NCBI RefSeq assembly: GCF_025960985.1
Contig: NZ_JAOQMX010000007.1
Location: 37,166-101,165 of the forward strand
From: Flavobacterium psychraerolatum
GTDB taxonomy: Bacteria; Bacteroidota; Bacteroidia; Flavobacteriales; Flavobacteriaceae
Direction of reading: 5' to 3'
DNA length: 64,000 nt
The notes under the pieces are model-generated. The model was given only the letters and a program-made list of their open reading frames with translations, was not told the origin of the DNA and did no database searches. The position numbers and the translations under genes are program-made. This document shows positions 1 through 8,436 of the stretch, piece after piece; within the stretch, counting starts at the first letter, position 1; each line of letters starts with the position of its first letter.

Positions 1-1007
1 CCTAACAGCACTTTTACACCAATCGCAACATATCCTGATTGTTTTTGAGCAATTACATTGGATGCTTTCCAAGCTTCATACCCTGCTGCATCATCAATAG
101 TTACCGCTGGCACTTCTAATAAAGGCTCTGCAATAGCACCTTCAAATGCAGTCGTGTCTATTTCATAAGAATGAAAAGGCAATGCTTTTTTCTCTTCGTC
201 AACTAAACGTAAAAATTCATCACGACCTAAATCTTTGATTAAGAATTTCAAACGTGCTTTTAGACGTTTTGCTCTTTCACCATAACGGTCAAAAACTCTA
301 ATAACTCCTTCGGCAGTTGGGATAATTTGGTTTACTGGAACAAATTCAGATAGCAATTCAGCATGTGCTGGTTGCGATCCTAATCCACCACCTAACATGA
401 TTTTGAATCCTTTTTGACCATCTACAATTTTAGGAATGAATCCTAAATCATGTAAATAACTCAAAGCAGTATCTTTATCTGAAGATGAGAATGAAATTTT
501 AAATTTACGTCCCATTTCTTGACAGATTGGGTTACGCAAAAGGTATTGAAACAAAGCGTGCGCATAAGGGCTCACATCAAATGGCTCCTCTGCATCTACT
601 CCTGCAAGCTCACTACCTGTGATGTTACGCACTGTGTTTCCACATGCTTCACGTAATGTGATATCGTCTTTGGCCAAATCTGCCCAAAGTTCTGGAGTTT
701 TGTCCAAACTCACATAGTGAATTTGAATGTCCTGACGCGTTGTGATGTGTAAACGTCCTGTAGAATATTTATCTGAAACCTCAGTGATTCTTCTTAACTG
801 CTCGCTAGTCACTTTACCATAAGGCAATTTGATACGAATCATTTGAACACCTTCTTGGCGTTGTCCATAAATTCCACGAGCCAAACGAAGTGAACGAAAA
901 CGTTCGTCATCGATTAAACCACCTTGAAAGGCATGTATCTTTTTTTCTAAATCGATAATCTCTTTTTGAACTATCGGATTTTCTATTTCTGTTCTAAAAC
1001 TTTCCAT
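1..1007 (-). CDS. cysI: Sulfite/nitrite reductase hemoprotein, partial (C-terminus outside window)
   Basis: The minus-strand frame is open from an ATG at 1007 to the window edge, giving about 335 residues of the N-terminal part. The conserved stretch TTRQDIQIHYV (about residues 89-99) and the surrounding sequence are typical of the siroheme/4Fe-4S nitrite/sulfite reductase family. The cluster-binding cysteines lie in the missing half. Position after cysH-cysD-cysN on the same strand argues for sulfite reduction to sulfide, the last step of assimilation, rather than nitrite reduction. Family assignment is firm; the substrate is inferred from context. In place of a classic ribosome site, the upstream spacer holds a simple repeat. 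Confidence 0.85.
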   Translation of the reverse strand, partial: MESFRTEIENPIVQKEIIDLEKKIHAFQGGLIDDERFRSLRLARGIYGQRQEGVQMIRIKLPYGKVTSEQLRRITEVSDKYSTGRLHITTRQDIQIHYVSLDKTPELWADLAKDDITLREACGNTVRNITGSELAGVDAEEPFDVSPYAHALFQYLLRNPICQEMGRKFKISFSSSDKDTALSYLHDLGFIPKIVDGQKGFKIMLGGGLGSQPAHAELLSEFVPVNQIIPTAEGVIRVFDRYGERAKRLKARLKFLIKDLGRDEFLRLVDEEKKALPFHSYEIDTTAFEGAIAEPLLEVPAVTIDDAAGYEAWKASNVIAQKQSGYVAIGVKVLL

Positions 1008-1013
1008 TTTTTA

Positions 1014-1108
1014 AAAGGCTTTTGGCGGTTGGCTATTGGCAATTGGCGCTTAGCTTCTGGCTATTTTTTTTATTATTTCCTGCTAAAGGCCAAAAGCCAA
1101 TAGCTAAA
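1014..1108. repeat. Intergenic simple repeat with inverted halves (TTGGC family)
   Basis: The spacer between cysN and the sulfite reductase gene consists almost wholly of variants of GGCTATTGGC and GGCTTTTGGC. The left half reads GGCTTTTGGCGGTTGGC; the right half reads GGCCAAAAGCCAATAGC, its approximate inverse. The transcript could therefore fold into a long imperfect hairpin between two operon genes. A short related copy lies at about 7862-7885, upstream of the MetZ-like gene. Confidence 0.7.
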
Positions 1109-1111
1109 AGC

Positions 1112-2356
1112 TTATTTAATAAACCCTACTCCTGCTGTTGTATTCGTAGAAGCATCAATTAAAATAAAAGCTCCGTTTGATTTATTATCGTTGTAAGCAT
1201 CAAAATATAATGGTTTGCTTAATTTGATAGTAACTTCACCAATTTCGTTTATTGCTAATTGAGAAGCTTCTTTTGTTCCCGTGTAATCTGTTGCGATTAC
1301 ATTGTTTACACTATCAATTTTGGCTAAAACTCTATTTGAGTTGTGTTGAATCAAATATTTTGTTCCAGCAACTAATTTCTTGCTATCCATCCAACAAACT
1401 GTTGTAGTGATGTCTTTTTCGATTCTTGGTAATTCATTTGATTTTACAATCATATCACCTCTTGTTACATTAATGTCATTTTCTAGCTCAATTGTAACTG
1501 ATGAACCCGCTTCAGCTTCGTCAAATTGTTGGTCGAAAAAGTGAATATTTGTCACTTTTGATTCTGTTAAAGAAGGAAGTACCGTTACTGCATCTCCTAC
1601 CTTTATATTATTTCCGTACAATTTTCCAGCATATCCTCTAAAATCGTGGTATTGTTCCGTTTTTGGACGAATTACTGTTTGAACAGGGAAACGTGCTTTT
1701 CCGTTATCGTATACATCTTTCGATTCTAAACCTTCAAGATGCTCAAGAATAGTTTGTCCTTCGTACCATGGCATTTTACCTAGTGACTCAACAACATTGT
1801 CTCCTGTTAATGCACTCAACGGAATATAACTTACGTTTTGCTCTTTGTAAGCACTTTTTTCATTCAACGCTTGAAAGTCTGCTTTGATTTTGTTGTAAAC
1901 TTCTTCAGAGTAGTCTACTAAATCCATTTTGTTTACAGCAACAATAACATCTTTTACTCTCAATAAATTATTGATAAAAAAGTGACGGTACGTTTGCTCA
2001 ATTACTCCTTTACGAGCATCAATCAAAATGATAGATACTTGTGAAGTTGAAGCTCCTGTAACCATGTTACGAGTGTACTCTACGTGACCTGGAGTATCAG
2101 CGATGATATAACTTTTCTTAGCTGTAGAAAAATAAATATGTGCTACGTCAATGGTAATTCCTTGTTCTCTCTCAGCTACTAATCCGTCAGTTGCTAGTGA
2201 GAAATCTAAATAATCGTATCCTTTTGCTTTACTACTTTTTTCAATTGCTTCCAATTTATCTGTAGTCAGGGATTGTGTATCATACAATAATCTCCCGATT
2301 AAAGTACTTTTTCCGTCATCTACACTTCCTGCTGTTGCTATTTTTAAAACTTCCAT
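1112..2356 (-). CDS. cysN: Sulfate adenylyltransferase subunit 1 (GTPase subunit)
   Basis: This 414-residue protein is the GTP-hydrolysing subunit of ATP sulfurylase, which with CysD makes adenosine 5'-phosphosulfate from sulfate and ATP in the cytoplasm. Translation-factor GTPase motifs are present: P-loop GSVDDGKS at residues 10-17, a switch I region around 55-70 (ATDGLVAEREQGITID), DTPGH at 87-91 and NKMD at 142-145, followed by EF-Tu-like beta-barrel domains. The length equals a stand-alone CysN; no CysC (APS kinase) domain is fused at the C-terminus. That fits the APS-type reductase encoded two genes upstream. It lies between cysD and sulfite reductase in one minus-strand run. Confidence 0.95.
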   Translation of the reverse strand: MEVLKIATAGSVDDGKSTLIGRLLYDTQSLTTDKLEAIEKSSKAKGYDYLDFSLATDGLVAEREQGITIDVAHIYFSTAKKSYIIADTPGHVEYTRNMVTGASTSQVSIILIDARKGVIEQTYRHFFINNLLRVKDVIVAVNKMDLVDYSEEVYNKIKADFQALNEKSAYKEQNVSYIPLSALTGDNVVESLGKMPWYEGQTILEHLEGLESKDVYDNGKARFPVQTVIRPKTEQYHDFRGYAGKLYGNNIKVGDAVTVLPSLTESKVTNIHFFDQQFDEAEAGSSVTIELENDINVTRGDMIVKSNELPRIEKDITTTVCWMDSKKLVAGTKYLIQHNSNRVLAKIDSVNNVIATDYTGTKEASQLAINEIGEVTIKLSKPLYFDAYNDNKSNGAFILIDASTNTTAGVGFIK

Positions 2357-2362
2357 TTTATA

Positions 2363-2490
2363 TTTTGTTTAAAGTTTAAAAGTTCAAGGTTTAAAGTTCT
2401 CCCAAACACCTATTATATAAACTTCTAAATCTACTATTTTATTTACTTTCTAAATTTTACTTATAACTTATATCTAATAACTTATAACTG
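2363..2490. repeat. Intergenic simple repeats (TTTAAAGTT and AACTTATAACTTAT types)
   Basis: The cysN-cysD spacer starts with a run of GTTTAAAGTTTAAAAGTT-like heptamers and ends with repeats of the type ACTTATAACTTATA. A second copy of the first type is at about 3402-3436 between cysD and cysH. These low-complexity repeats sit between genes that probably share a transcript. No promoter or terminator is evident inside them. Confidence 0.6.
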
Positions 2491-2494
2491 CTTT

Positions 2495-3394
2495 CTAAAA
2501 GTATCCTTGTTGTTTTCTTTTTTCCATGGCTGCCTCTGATCGCTTATCATCAATTCTAGCCCCTCTTTCTGAGATAGTAGAAGCTCTAATCTCTCCAACT
2601 ACTTCTGAAATTGTAGCTGCATACGAATCAACTGCGGCTGTACAACTCATATCTCCAACAGTTCTAAAACGAACAATTCTTTCTTCAACAACCTCGTCTG
2701 CATCTTGAAAAACATAAGGAGAGTGTGACCAGATCATTCCGTCTCTTAAAAATACTTTACGTTTGTGTGAAAAGTAAATAGATGGAATCTCGATTTGCTC
2801 TTGTTCGATATAACTCCAAACATCCAATTCTGTCCAGTTTGAAATAGGGAAAACACGAACGTTTTGACCGTTTTCGATTTTTCCATTTAATAAATCAAAC
2901 AATTCTGGACGTTGGTTTTTCTCATCCCATTGACCAAAATCATCACGAACTGAGAAAATACGCTCTTTGGCTCTTGCTTTTTCTTCGTCACGACGAGCAC
3001 CACCTATACAAGCATCGAATTTAAATTCGTCAATAGCATCTAATAATGTAGTTGTTTGCAAGCTGTTTCTACTAGAATATTTTCCAGTTTCTTCCACTAC
3101 TTTCCCTTCGTCAATAGCGTCTTGTACATTACGAACAATTAACTCCAATCCTAATTCTTTTACCAATCGATCTCTAAATTCGATTGTTTCAGGAAAGTTA
3201 TGTCCAGTATCCACGTGCAACAATGGAAAAGGAATTTTTGCAGGAAAAAAAGCTTTTTGAGCTAATCTTACTAATGTAATTGAATCTTTTCCACCTGAAA
3301 AAAGCAATACAGGTTTGTCAAATTGAGAAATAACTTCTCTAAAAATGTAAATCGCTTCGCTTTCTAAAGCATTTGTTTTTAATACTGAACTCAT
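2495..3394 (-). CDS. cysD: Sulfate adenylyltransferase subunit 2
   Basis: This 299-residue protein is the catalytic subunit of ATP sulfurylase and the partner of CysN. The PP-loop SGGKDS (residues 33-38) binds ATP for adenylation of sulfate. The typical block GGARRDEEKARAKER (around 132-146) and the C-terminal GYF ending match the family, and the length is the usual one. It is preceded by cysH and followed by cysN on the same strand, with roughly 110-140 nt spacers made of simple repeats, so the genes are probably one operon. Confidence 0.96.
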   Translation of the reverse strand: MSSVLKTNALESEAIYIFREVISQFDKPVLLFSGGKDSITLVRLAQKAFFPAKIPFPLLHVDTGHNFPETIEFRDRLVKELGLELIVRNVQDAIDEGKVVEETGKYSSRNSLQTTTLLDAIDEFKFDACIGGARRDEEKARAKERIFSVRDDFGQWDEKNQRPELFDLLNGKIENGQNVRVFPISNWTELDVWSYIEQEQIEIPSIYFSHKRKVFLRDGMIWSHSPYVFQDADEVVEERIVRFRTVGDMSCTAAVDSYAATISEVVGEIRASTISERGARIDDKRSEAAMEKRKQQGYF

Positions 3395-3401
3395 TATTTT
3401 T

Positions 3402-3436
3402 TGTTTAAAAGTTTAAGGTTTAAAGTTTAAGGTTGT
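3402..3436. repeat. GTTTAAAG-type simple repeat
   Basis: Between cysD and cysH, near-tandem copies of TTTAAAGTTTAAGG occur. They are the same family as the copy after cysN (about 2363-2395). The repeated unit is present at two junctions of the same operon. Confidence 0.6.
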
Positions 3437-3503
3437 TACAACTTGAACTAAAATCTTTCAACTATTATTATATTTCTATTTTCTATTCTGTTTAACCTTG
3501 CTG

Positions 3504-4205
3504 CTATTTCGAATGCAATCCACATTCTTTTTGGCTTTGTTCCCAATACCATCTTCCTGCACGTATGTCTTCACCTTCTGCAATTGCTCTTGTACATGGT
3601 GCGCATCCTATGCTTACAAAACCTTTTTTGTGCAAACTGTTTTGAGGAACATTATTAAGGTCAATATATTCTTGAACTTCTTGTAATGACCATCTCAACA
3701 ATGGATTGAATTTTATGATTTTAAAATTATCATCATATTCGAATAAATGCAAATCACTTCTATTATCCGATTGATCAGCGCGTAATCCCGTAATCCAAAC
3801 ATCGTTTCCTGCCAAAGCTTTTCTCAATGGTGCTACTTTTCGAATAAAACAACATTCTTTTCTATTCTCTACCGATTCAAAAAAGCTGTTTGGACCTTTC
3901 TTTTCCAACAATTCTTCAACTGCTCTCGTCTCTGGGAAGCAAACTTTGATAGGCGTTTTATATTTCTTCAACGTTCTATGAAAAACATCGTACGTTTCTT
4001 GAAACAATCGACCTGTATCTAGCGTAAAAATACCGACTGCCGCTCCACTTTTTTCAATCAAATCAGTGATTACTTGATCCTCTTGACCGAAAGAAGTCGA
4101 AAAAATAACCTTGTCTTTATATTCCGATGACAAAAATACAAACGTTTCTTCAATACTGAAGTCTTTTGTTTTATCTAATAACGATTGAATTATCACTGCA
4201 CTCAT
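3504..4205 (-). CDS. cysH: Assimilatory APS/PAPS reductase, 4Fe-4S (APS) type
   Basis: This 233-residue protein reduces adenylylsulfate to sulfite using thioredoxin or glutathione. The PP-loop-like SFGQED is at 38-43. The cysteine pattern CC (118-119) plus CAPC (201-204) is the set that binds a 4Fe-4S cluster in APS-type reductases. The catalytic cysteine is C228 in the C-terminal ECGLH motif (227-231). PAPS-only enzymes lack the cluster cysteines, so this one most likely uses APS directly, which explains why no APS kinase gene is seen. It is first in the minus-strand cys run. A 16-bp box about 35 nt upstream of the start (4241-4256) is shared with the divergent TSUP promoter. Confidence 0.93.
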   Translation of the reverse strand: MSAVIIQSLLDKTKDFSIEETFVFLSSEYKDKVIFSTSFGQEDQVITDLIEKSGAAVGIFTLDTGRLFQETYDVFHRTLKKYKTPIKVCFPETRAVEELLEKKGPNSFFESVENRKECCFIRKVAPLRKALAGNDVWITGLRADQSDNRSDLHLFEYDDNFKIIKFNPLLRWSLQEVQEYIDLNNVPQNSLHKKGFVSIGCAPCTRAIAEGEDIRAGRWYWEQSQKECGLHSK

Positions 4206-4240
4206 CTAATTTGTTTTATTTTAAGTATAAAATCTATTAC

Positions 4241-4256
4241 CCTATCGGATTAGTAG
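4241..4256 (-). promoter_or_regulatory. Putative operator in the cysH promoter region
   Basis: Read on the minus strand (direction of cysH) the sequence is CTACTAATCCGATAGG. It matches 15 of 16 positions of a box at 4591-4606 that reads toward the divergent TSUP gene. Two such boxes, each co-oriented with its sulfur gene, suggest binding by a common regulator. The Rrf2 protein encoded at 6104-6514 is the obvious candidate by proximity; this link is inference. Confidence 0.5.
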
Positions 4257-4590
4257 ATTACTATGCAAAAGTACTACTTATTTCTGTATTACAAAATAAA
4301 AAGCTGCTTTTTTACAATTCTATAACATATCCTCTATTCCTTCATTCGATAACTAGTAAAATCGATCACAACTGAAAACCAGCTACCCGTATTTAAAAAA
4401 GAGTAACCTCGCTAAAGCACAAGACCGAAATACCGATTTAATAATTAATTTGATTGGCTATCACTACACTTTCACGCTTAAAACAAAGCCTTTGTATATC
4501 TAAAATAAATTTTTAACTAAAAAAATTACAATTAAAAAGCCCTAAAAATCAATAAGATAAAGACAACACATAAATTTATTATTTTAAACT

Positions 4591-4606
4591 CTACTAAACC
4601 GATAGG
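4591..4606 (+). promoter_or_regulatory. Putative operator in the TSUP gene promoter
   Basis: CTACTAAACCGATAGG is the second copy of the box found upstream of cysH. It ends 18 nt before the -7 element at 4625-4632, so it overlaps the -33 region. A protein bound here could either block or aid sigma factor contact. A partial inverted echo (CCTATC) overlaps the -7 element. Confidence 0.5.
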
Positions 4607-4624
4607 ATTAAATATAAATAGTCC

Positions 4625-4632
4625 TATCTTTG
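4625..4632 (+). promoter_or_regulatory. Bacteroidota -7 promoter element (TSUP gene)
   Basis: TATCTTTG fits the Bacteroidota -7 consensus TAnnTTTG and lies 17 nt before the ATG of the TSUP permease gene, implying a very short 5' leader. Confidence 0.6.
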
Positions 4633-4648
4633 CCAAAAAATTAGAATC

Positions 4649-5431
4649 ATGGATTTTCAAATAGGGTTTATTATAGCTGGTTTAATAGTTGGATTTGTCG
4701 TAGGACTAACGGGTGTTGGTGGAGGTTCATTAATGACACCTATTCTATTATGGTTTGGGATTCCACCAACAACGGCTGTTGGAACCGATTTACTATATGC
4801 CGCTTTCACCAAAATGGGTGGCATATTCATCCATCATAAGAAAAATAATATCAACTGGAAAATTACGGGTTACTTATCAATGGGAAGTGTACCTGCTGCA
4901 TTACTTACTCTATGGATTTTACACAGTATTAAAACAGACATATCTCATATCAATTCGGTAATTAAATATAGTTTGGGATGGGCATTACTCTTTACTTCTG
5001 TAGCAGTAGTTTTCAAAAATAAAATCATGAAATTTTCTCAAAAACATTCCGGAGATAAATTCCATAAAGAAAGTACTACTCAGAATATGCTAACCATCGC
5101 AATTGGAGTTTTATTGGGTGCCACAGTTACTTTAACTTCTATTGGTGCAGGAGCTTTAGGAACGGTAACTTTATTTTTTCTTTACCCATTATTACCAACA
5201 CCAAAACTGGTAGGAACTGAGATTGCACATGCTGTCCCTTTAACACTTGTAGCGGGTCTAGGACACGCATCAATGGGTAATTTAGATCTAGGTTTACTGG
5301 GACAATTATTAATTGGATCTCTTCCTGGTATTTTTTTAGGAAGCATGTTAAGTGGTAAAGTACCCGACTTAATTTTAAGAAATGCTATTGCAGTGATGTT
5401 GTTTTTTGTGGGATATAAATTGATATTTTAA
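4649..5431 (+). CDS. TSUP family (TauE/SafE-like) anion permease, probably sulfite/sulfonate export
   Basis: This 260-residue inner-membrane protein has about eight hydrophobic segments. It carries the glycine-rich motif GLTGVGGGSLMTP near residues 20-32 and a second related half (LTSIGAGALGTV, about 160-172), the internal duplication typical of TauE/SafE permeases. Members move sulfite, sulfoacetate, thiosulfate and similar anions. It is divergent from the cys genes and shares a promoter box with cysH, so a role in sulfite/sulfate traffic during assimilation is likely; the exact substrate cannot be read from sequence. Confidence 0.85.
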   Translation: MDFQIGFIIAGLIVGFVVGLTGVGGGSLMTPILLWFGIPPTTAVGTDLLYAAFTKMGGIFIHHKKNNINWKITGYLSMGSVPAALLTLWILHSIKTDISHINSVIKYSLGWALLFTSVAVVFKNKIMKFSQKHSGDKFHKESTTQNMLTIAIGVLLGATVTLTSIGAGALGTVTLFFLYPLLPTPKLVGTEIAHAVPLTLVAGLGHASMGNLDLGLLGQLLIGSLPGIFLGSMLSGKVPDLILRNAIAVMLFFVGYKLIF

Positions 5432-5524
5432 AATAAAAGAATATAAATAAGTCCTTAAAGCAATAAATGGTAATTATATAACACCATAAGCAAAATGATA
5501 TAAAAGCAATTTTTACTACTAGAC

Positions 5525-5532
5525 TATATTTG
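5525..5532 (+). promoter_or_regulatory. -7 promoter element
   Basis: TATATTTG matches the TAnnTTTG consensus 22 nt upstream of the ATG at 5555, so the outer-membrane protein gene probably has its own promoter. Confidence 0.6.
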
Positions 5533-5554
5533 TAAAAACATAAAAAAATAGACT

Positions 5555-6043
5555 ATGAACAAAATTATTTTATCTGCTATTGTAGCATTGGGATTTGCTT
5601 TAAGTGCACAAGCACAAGATATTTCAAAAAATGCTTTAGGAATACGATTTGGTGATAATGATGGTTTGGGAGGAGAGCTTTCTTACCAAAGAGCATTAGG
5701 ATCAAATAATAGATTAGAAATGGACCTAGGGTTTAGAAACAGCAATGATGTTGATGCTTTTAAACTTACTGGAATATACCAATGGGTATGGAACATTGAT
5801 GGCGGATTCAATTGGTATGCAGGTGTAGGTGCAGGTGTAGGATCGTACTCGAATAAAAACAAGCAGTTTAAAGATAACGGTACATTTGTTTATGCAGCTG
5901 GAGATATCGGAATCGAATATGGTTTTAGAGAAGTGCCAATCCAGTTATCCTTGGATTTCAGACCTGAGTTTGGTGGAAACGGATACTATTCTAACAATTA
6001 TGGATCTGACGTTGCATTAGCTATTCGATACAGATTTAATTAA
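5555..6043 (+). CDS. Small outer-membrane beta-barrel protein, unknown function
   Basis: The 162-residue product has a clear signal peptide (MNKIILSAIVALGFALSAQAQ, cleavage near residue 20-21). The mature chain is rich in glycine, aromatic residues and alternating polar/hydrophobic stretches, and ends in RYRFN with a terminal aromatic pattern typical of outer-membrane barrels. I do not recognise a named family. It stands alone between its own promoter and a strong bidirectional terminator. Confidence 0.75.
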   Translation: MNKIILSAIVALGFALSAQAQDISKNALGIRFGDNDGLGGELSYQRALGSNNRLEMDLGFRNSNDVDAFKLTGIYQWVWNIDGGFNWYAGVGAGVGSYSNKNKQFKDNGTFVYAAGDIGIEYGFREVPIQLSLDFRPEFGGNGYYSNNYGSDVALAIRYRFN

Positions 6044-6060
6044 TACAGCACTTTATATAT

Positions 6061-6098
6061 AAAAAGCCAAAAGGATTAATTGATTCTTTTGGCTTTTT
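6061..6098. terminator. Bidirectional hairpin terminator
   Basis: The stem AAAAGCCAAAAG / CTTTTGGCTTTTT lies between two convergent genes and has A/T runs on both sides, so it can end transcription from either direction. Confidence 0.85.
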
Positions 6099-6103
6099 CT
6101 GTT

Positions 6104-6514
6104 TTAAAAAGCTATATCTGCCAAGGAATTGTTTTCTAATATTTTCAAGGTATTATCTCGAACCTCAGCCATTAACTTACGTACCGCACAACTTCCTTCA
6201 TCGGTACAATCGTCGCATTTTTCATAAAAATTATGACTAGCACATGGCAATAGAGCAATTGGCCCTTCGAGAATTCGATAGACTTTTGCCATATTTATTT
6301 CTTTTGGCTCTTTAATTAAATAATAGCCACCACCTTTACCTTTCTTGGCTCCCAGAAAACCTGAATGTCGTAAAAGTAACAAGATACTTTCTAAAAATTT
6401 AGTCGAAATATTTTCACTCTTCGCGATATCCGCAATAGCAACAGGCGTTTGGTTTTCTTGGCGAGCCAAAAAAGTCAATGCTTTGATTCCGTATTTTGTT
6501 TTTTTTGAAAGCAT
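6104..6514 (-). CDS. Rrf2-family transcriptional regulator with four cysteines
   Basis: This 136-residue protein has the Rrf2 winged-helix start (MLSKKTKYGIKALTFLA) and the KKGKGGGYYL wing (about 57-66). In the C-terminal part cysteines stand at 91, 100, 103 and 109 (C-x8-C-x2-C-x5-C), a pattern suited to an iron-sulfur cluster or thiol sensing, as in IscR, NsrR and related proteins. Members such as CymR regulate cysteine metabolism. Its place beside the cys/TSUP genes and the MetZ-like gene suggests it controls sulfur assimilation, perhaps through the box shared by cysH and the TSUP gene. The ligand is unknown. Confidence 0.88.
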   Translation of the reverse strand: MLSKKTKYGIKALTFLARQENQTPVAIADIAKSENISTKFLESILLLLRHSGFLGAKKGKGGGYYLIKEPKEINMAKVYRILEGPIALLPCASHNFYEKCDDCTDEGSCAVRKLMAEVRDNTLKILENNSLADIAF

Positions 6515-6681
6515 TTTTATTAAGGATTTTTTTGATTTACGAGTTAGGATTTAATAAATACAGACAATCCAAGTTCCTACTTATAACAAAAATATGTTAT
6601 TTGAACTTATAAACATAAAAAAACGATTTTTGATATACAGAAATCTGCAATCAAAAATCGTTAATCTACAATCTTAAATAT

Positions 6682-7854
6682 TTATGACAATGCTTGTTCC
6701 AAATCTGCAATGACATCCGCTACGGTTTCTAAACCTACAGAAACACGTACCAAACCATCTGTAATACTCACTTTCAAACGTTCTTCAACCGATAATTTAC
6801 TATGTGTTGTAGAAGCTGGATGCGTTACAATAGTTCTTGTATCTCCTAAATTGGGAGAAAGAGAACATAATTTTATTTTATTCAAAAATGCTCTTCCTGC
6901 TTCTAATCCTCCTTTAATTTCGAAAGCAACAATATTACCACCTGCTTTCATTTGCTTTTGAGCAATTGCATATTGTGGATGCGATTTCAGGAAAGGATAT
7001 TTTACCTTATTTACATTCGGTTGCTTTTCTAAAAATTCAGCTACTTTTAAAGCGTTTTCACAATGCCTGTCCAAACGGACCGCCAAAGTTTCTAAACTTT
7101 TTGACAAAACCCAAGCATTAAATGGCGACAATGAAGGTCCGGTAAGACGGGAGAACAAATAGATTTTCTGAATCAAATCAGATCTTCCTACTGTCACTCC
7201 TCCTAAAACTCTTCCTTGTCCATCCATTAATTTAGTAGCTGAATGTACCACCAAATGTGCTCCCCATTTGATAGGTTGCTGTAAATAAGGTGTCGCAAAA
7301 CAGTTGTCAATTATTAAAATTAAGTTATGCTTTTTGGCAATTGCACCTAGTAATTCCAAATCGATAATATCTACCGCTGGATTGGTTGGCGACTCTGCAA
7401 AAAGTATCTTAGTATTGGGTTTTATACAACTTTCAATAGTTTCTGGCTTGTCAATATCAAAATAAGTAGTCTCAATTCCCCATTTCGGAAAATAGTTAAC
7501 AAACAAGGAGTGCGTCGCTCCAAAAACACTACCTGCCGAAACAATGTGATCCCCTGATTGTAAAAATGCAGCCAAAGTAGAATACACAGCAGCCATACCC
7601 GAAGCGAAAGCAAAACCAGTTTCGGCTCCTTCCATCTTGCACACTTTCTCTACGAACTCATTATTATTAGGATTGCTGTAACGACTGTAAATATTTCTAT
7701 CTTTTTCGTCTGCAAAAGAGGCACGCATGTCTTCGGCATCTTCAAATACAAAACTAGAGGTTAAATACAAAGGCACTGAATGCTCTAAATATTGTGTTCT
7801 TTCTAATTGGGTACGTATGGCTTCTGTCTCAAAACCAAATTCTTGTTCGTTCAT
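6682..7854 (-). CDS. Cys/Met metabolism PLP enzyme, O-succinylhomoserine sulfhydrylase (MetZ)-like
   Basis: The 390-residue enzyme belongs to the cystathionine gamma-synthase fold. The PLP lysine is K208 in HSATKLMDGQGRVLGG; the D183-N184 pair contacts the pyridine nitrogen. The DGQGRVLGG string after the lysine is typical of MetZ-type sulfhydrylases. It would add sulfide to an activated homoserine to give homocysteine. Because the window encodes a homoserine acetyltransferase, the true substrate may be the O-acetyl ester, or it may act as cystathionine gamma-synthase/lyase. A second, longer sulfhydrylase (MetY) is at 13145-14419. It is downstream of OsmC on the same strand. Confidence 0.85.
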   Translation of the reverse strand: MNEQEFGFETEAIRTQLERTQYLEHSVPLYLTSSFVFEDAEDMRASFADEKDRNIYSRYSNPNNNEFVEKVCKMEGAETGFAFASGMAAVYSTLAAFLQSGDHIVSAGSVFGATHSLFVNYFPKWGIETTYFDIDKPETIESCIKPNTKILFAESPTNPAVDIIDLELLGAIAKKHNLILIIDNCFATPYLQQPIKWGAHLVVHSATKLMDGQGRVLGGVTVGRSDLIQKIYLFSRLTGPSLSPFNAWVLSKSLETLAVRLDRHCENALKVAEFLEKQPNVNKVKYPFLKSHPQYAIAQKQMKAGGNIVAFEIKGGLEAGRAFLNKIKLCSLSPNLGDTRTIVTHPASTTHSKLSVEERLKVSITDGLVRVSVGLETVADVIADLEQALS

Positions 7855-7980
7855 TTTTTTTAAGCTTTTGGCTATTAGCTTTTAGCACTTGACTAAATAC
7901 TAACGGCTAGTTAAGAATTTATTTTACTATAAACCACAGCATAAATCTCTTGTATAATCTTATCGTTTTATTCAAAAATA

Positions 7981-8412
7981 TTATTTTTCAAGAGCAACAC
8001 CATTCAAAATCACTTTGTAATGAATTGTTGCTGTTGGCTCCAGTGTTTTTGAAACCGAACAGTATTTTTCGAAAGACAACTGTGCAGCTTTGGCAGCTTT
8101 ATCCTCTTTGATATTTCCATCAATTGTAAAAACTAAGTAAATATCTTTGAATGGTTTTGCATCACCTACTTGTTGACGCTCTCCTTCAACCTCAGCTTTG
8201 AAAGACGTGATTTCTTGACGTTGTTTCTTCAAAATCGAAATCATATCAATGGCGCTACAACCTGCAACACCCATCAAAACCAATTCCATTGGGCTTGGTC
8301 CCATATCATTACCTCCAAAATCTGGACGTGCATCTACATTTACTATATGTCCACGGTCGTTTTTTAATTCGAAGTGGAAGTTTTCGTTTACTCTGTTTAA
8401 TGTAATTTTCAT
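7981..8412 (-). CDS. OsmC family protein (thiol peroxidase-like)
   Basis: The 143-residue protein has the OsmC layout: an N-terminal beta sheet, then the helix with C52 (MGVAGCSAIDM) and the second conserved cysteine C118 (KYCSVSKTLEP). Family members reduce organic hydroperoxides with this cysteine pair; the variant here looks like the YhfA branch, whose substrate is unknown. It sits between the methionine fusion gene and the MetZ-like gene on the same strand, with spacers of about 125 nt, so co-transcription is possible. Redox protection of sulfur metabolism is a guess from context. Confidence 0.88.
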   Translation of the reverse strand: MKITLNRVNENFHFELKNDRGHIVNVDARPDFGGNDMGPSPMELVLMGVAGCSAIDMISILKKQRQEITSFKAEVEGERQQVGDAKPFKDIYLVFTIDGNIKEDKAAKAAQLSFEKYCSVSKTLEPTATIHYKVILNGVALEK

Positions 8413-8436
8413 TTTATTTTATTTTTAGTACGCAGA

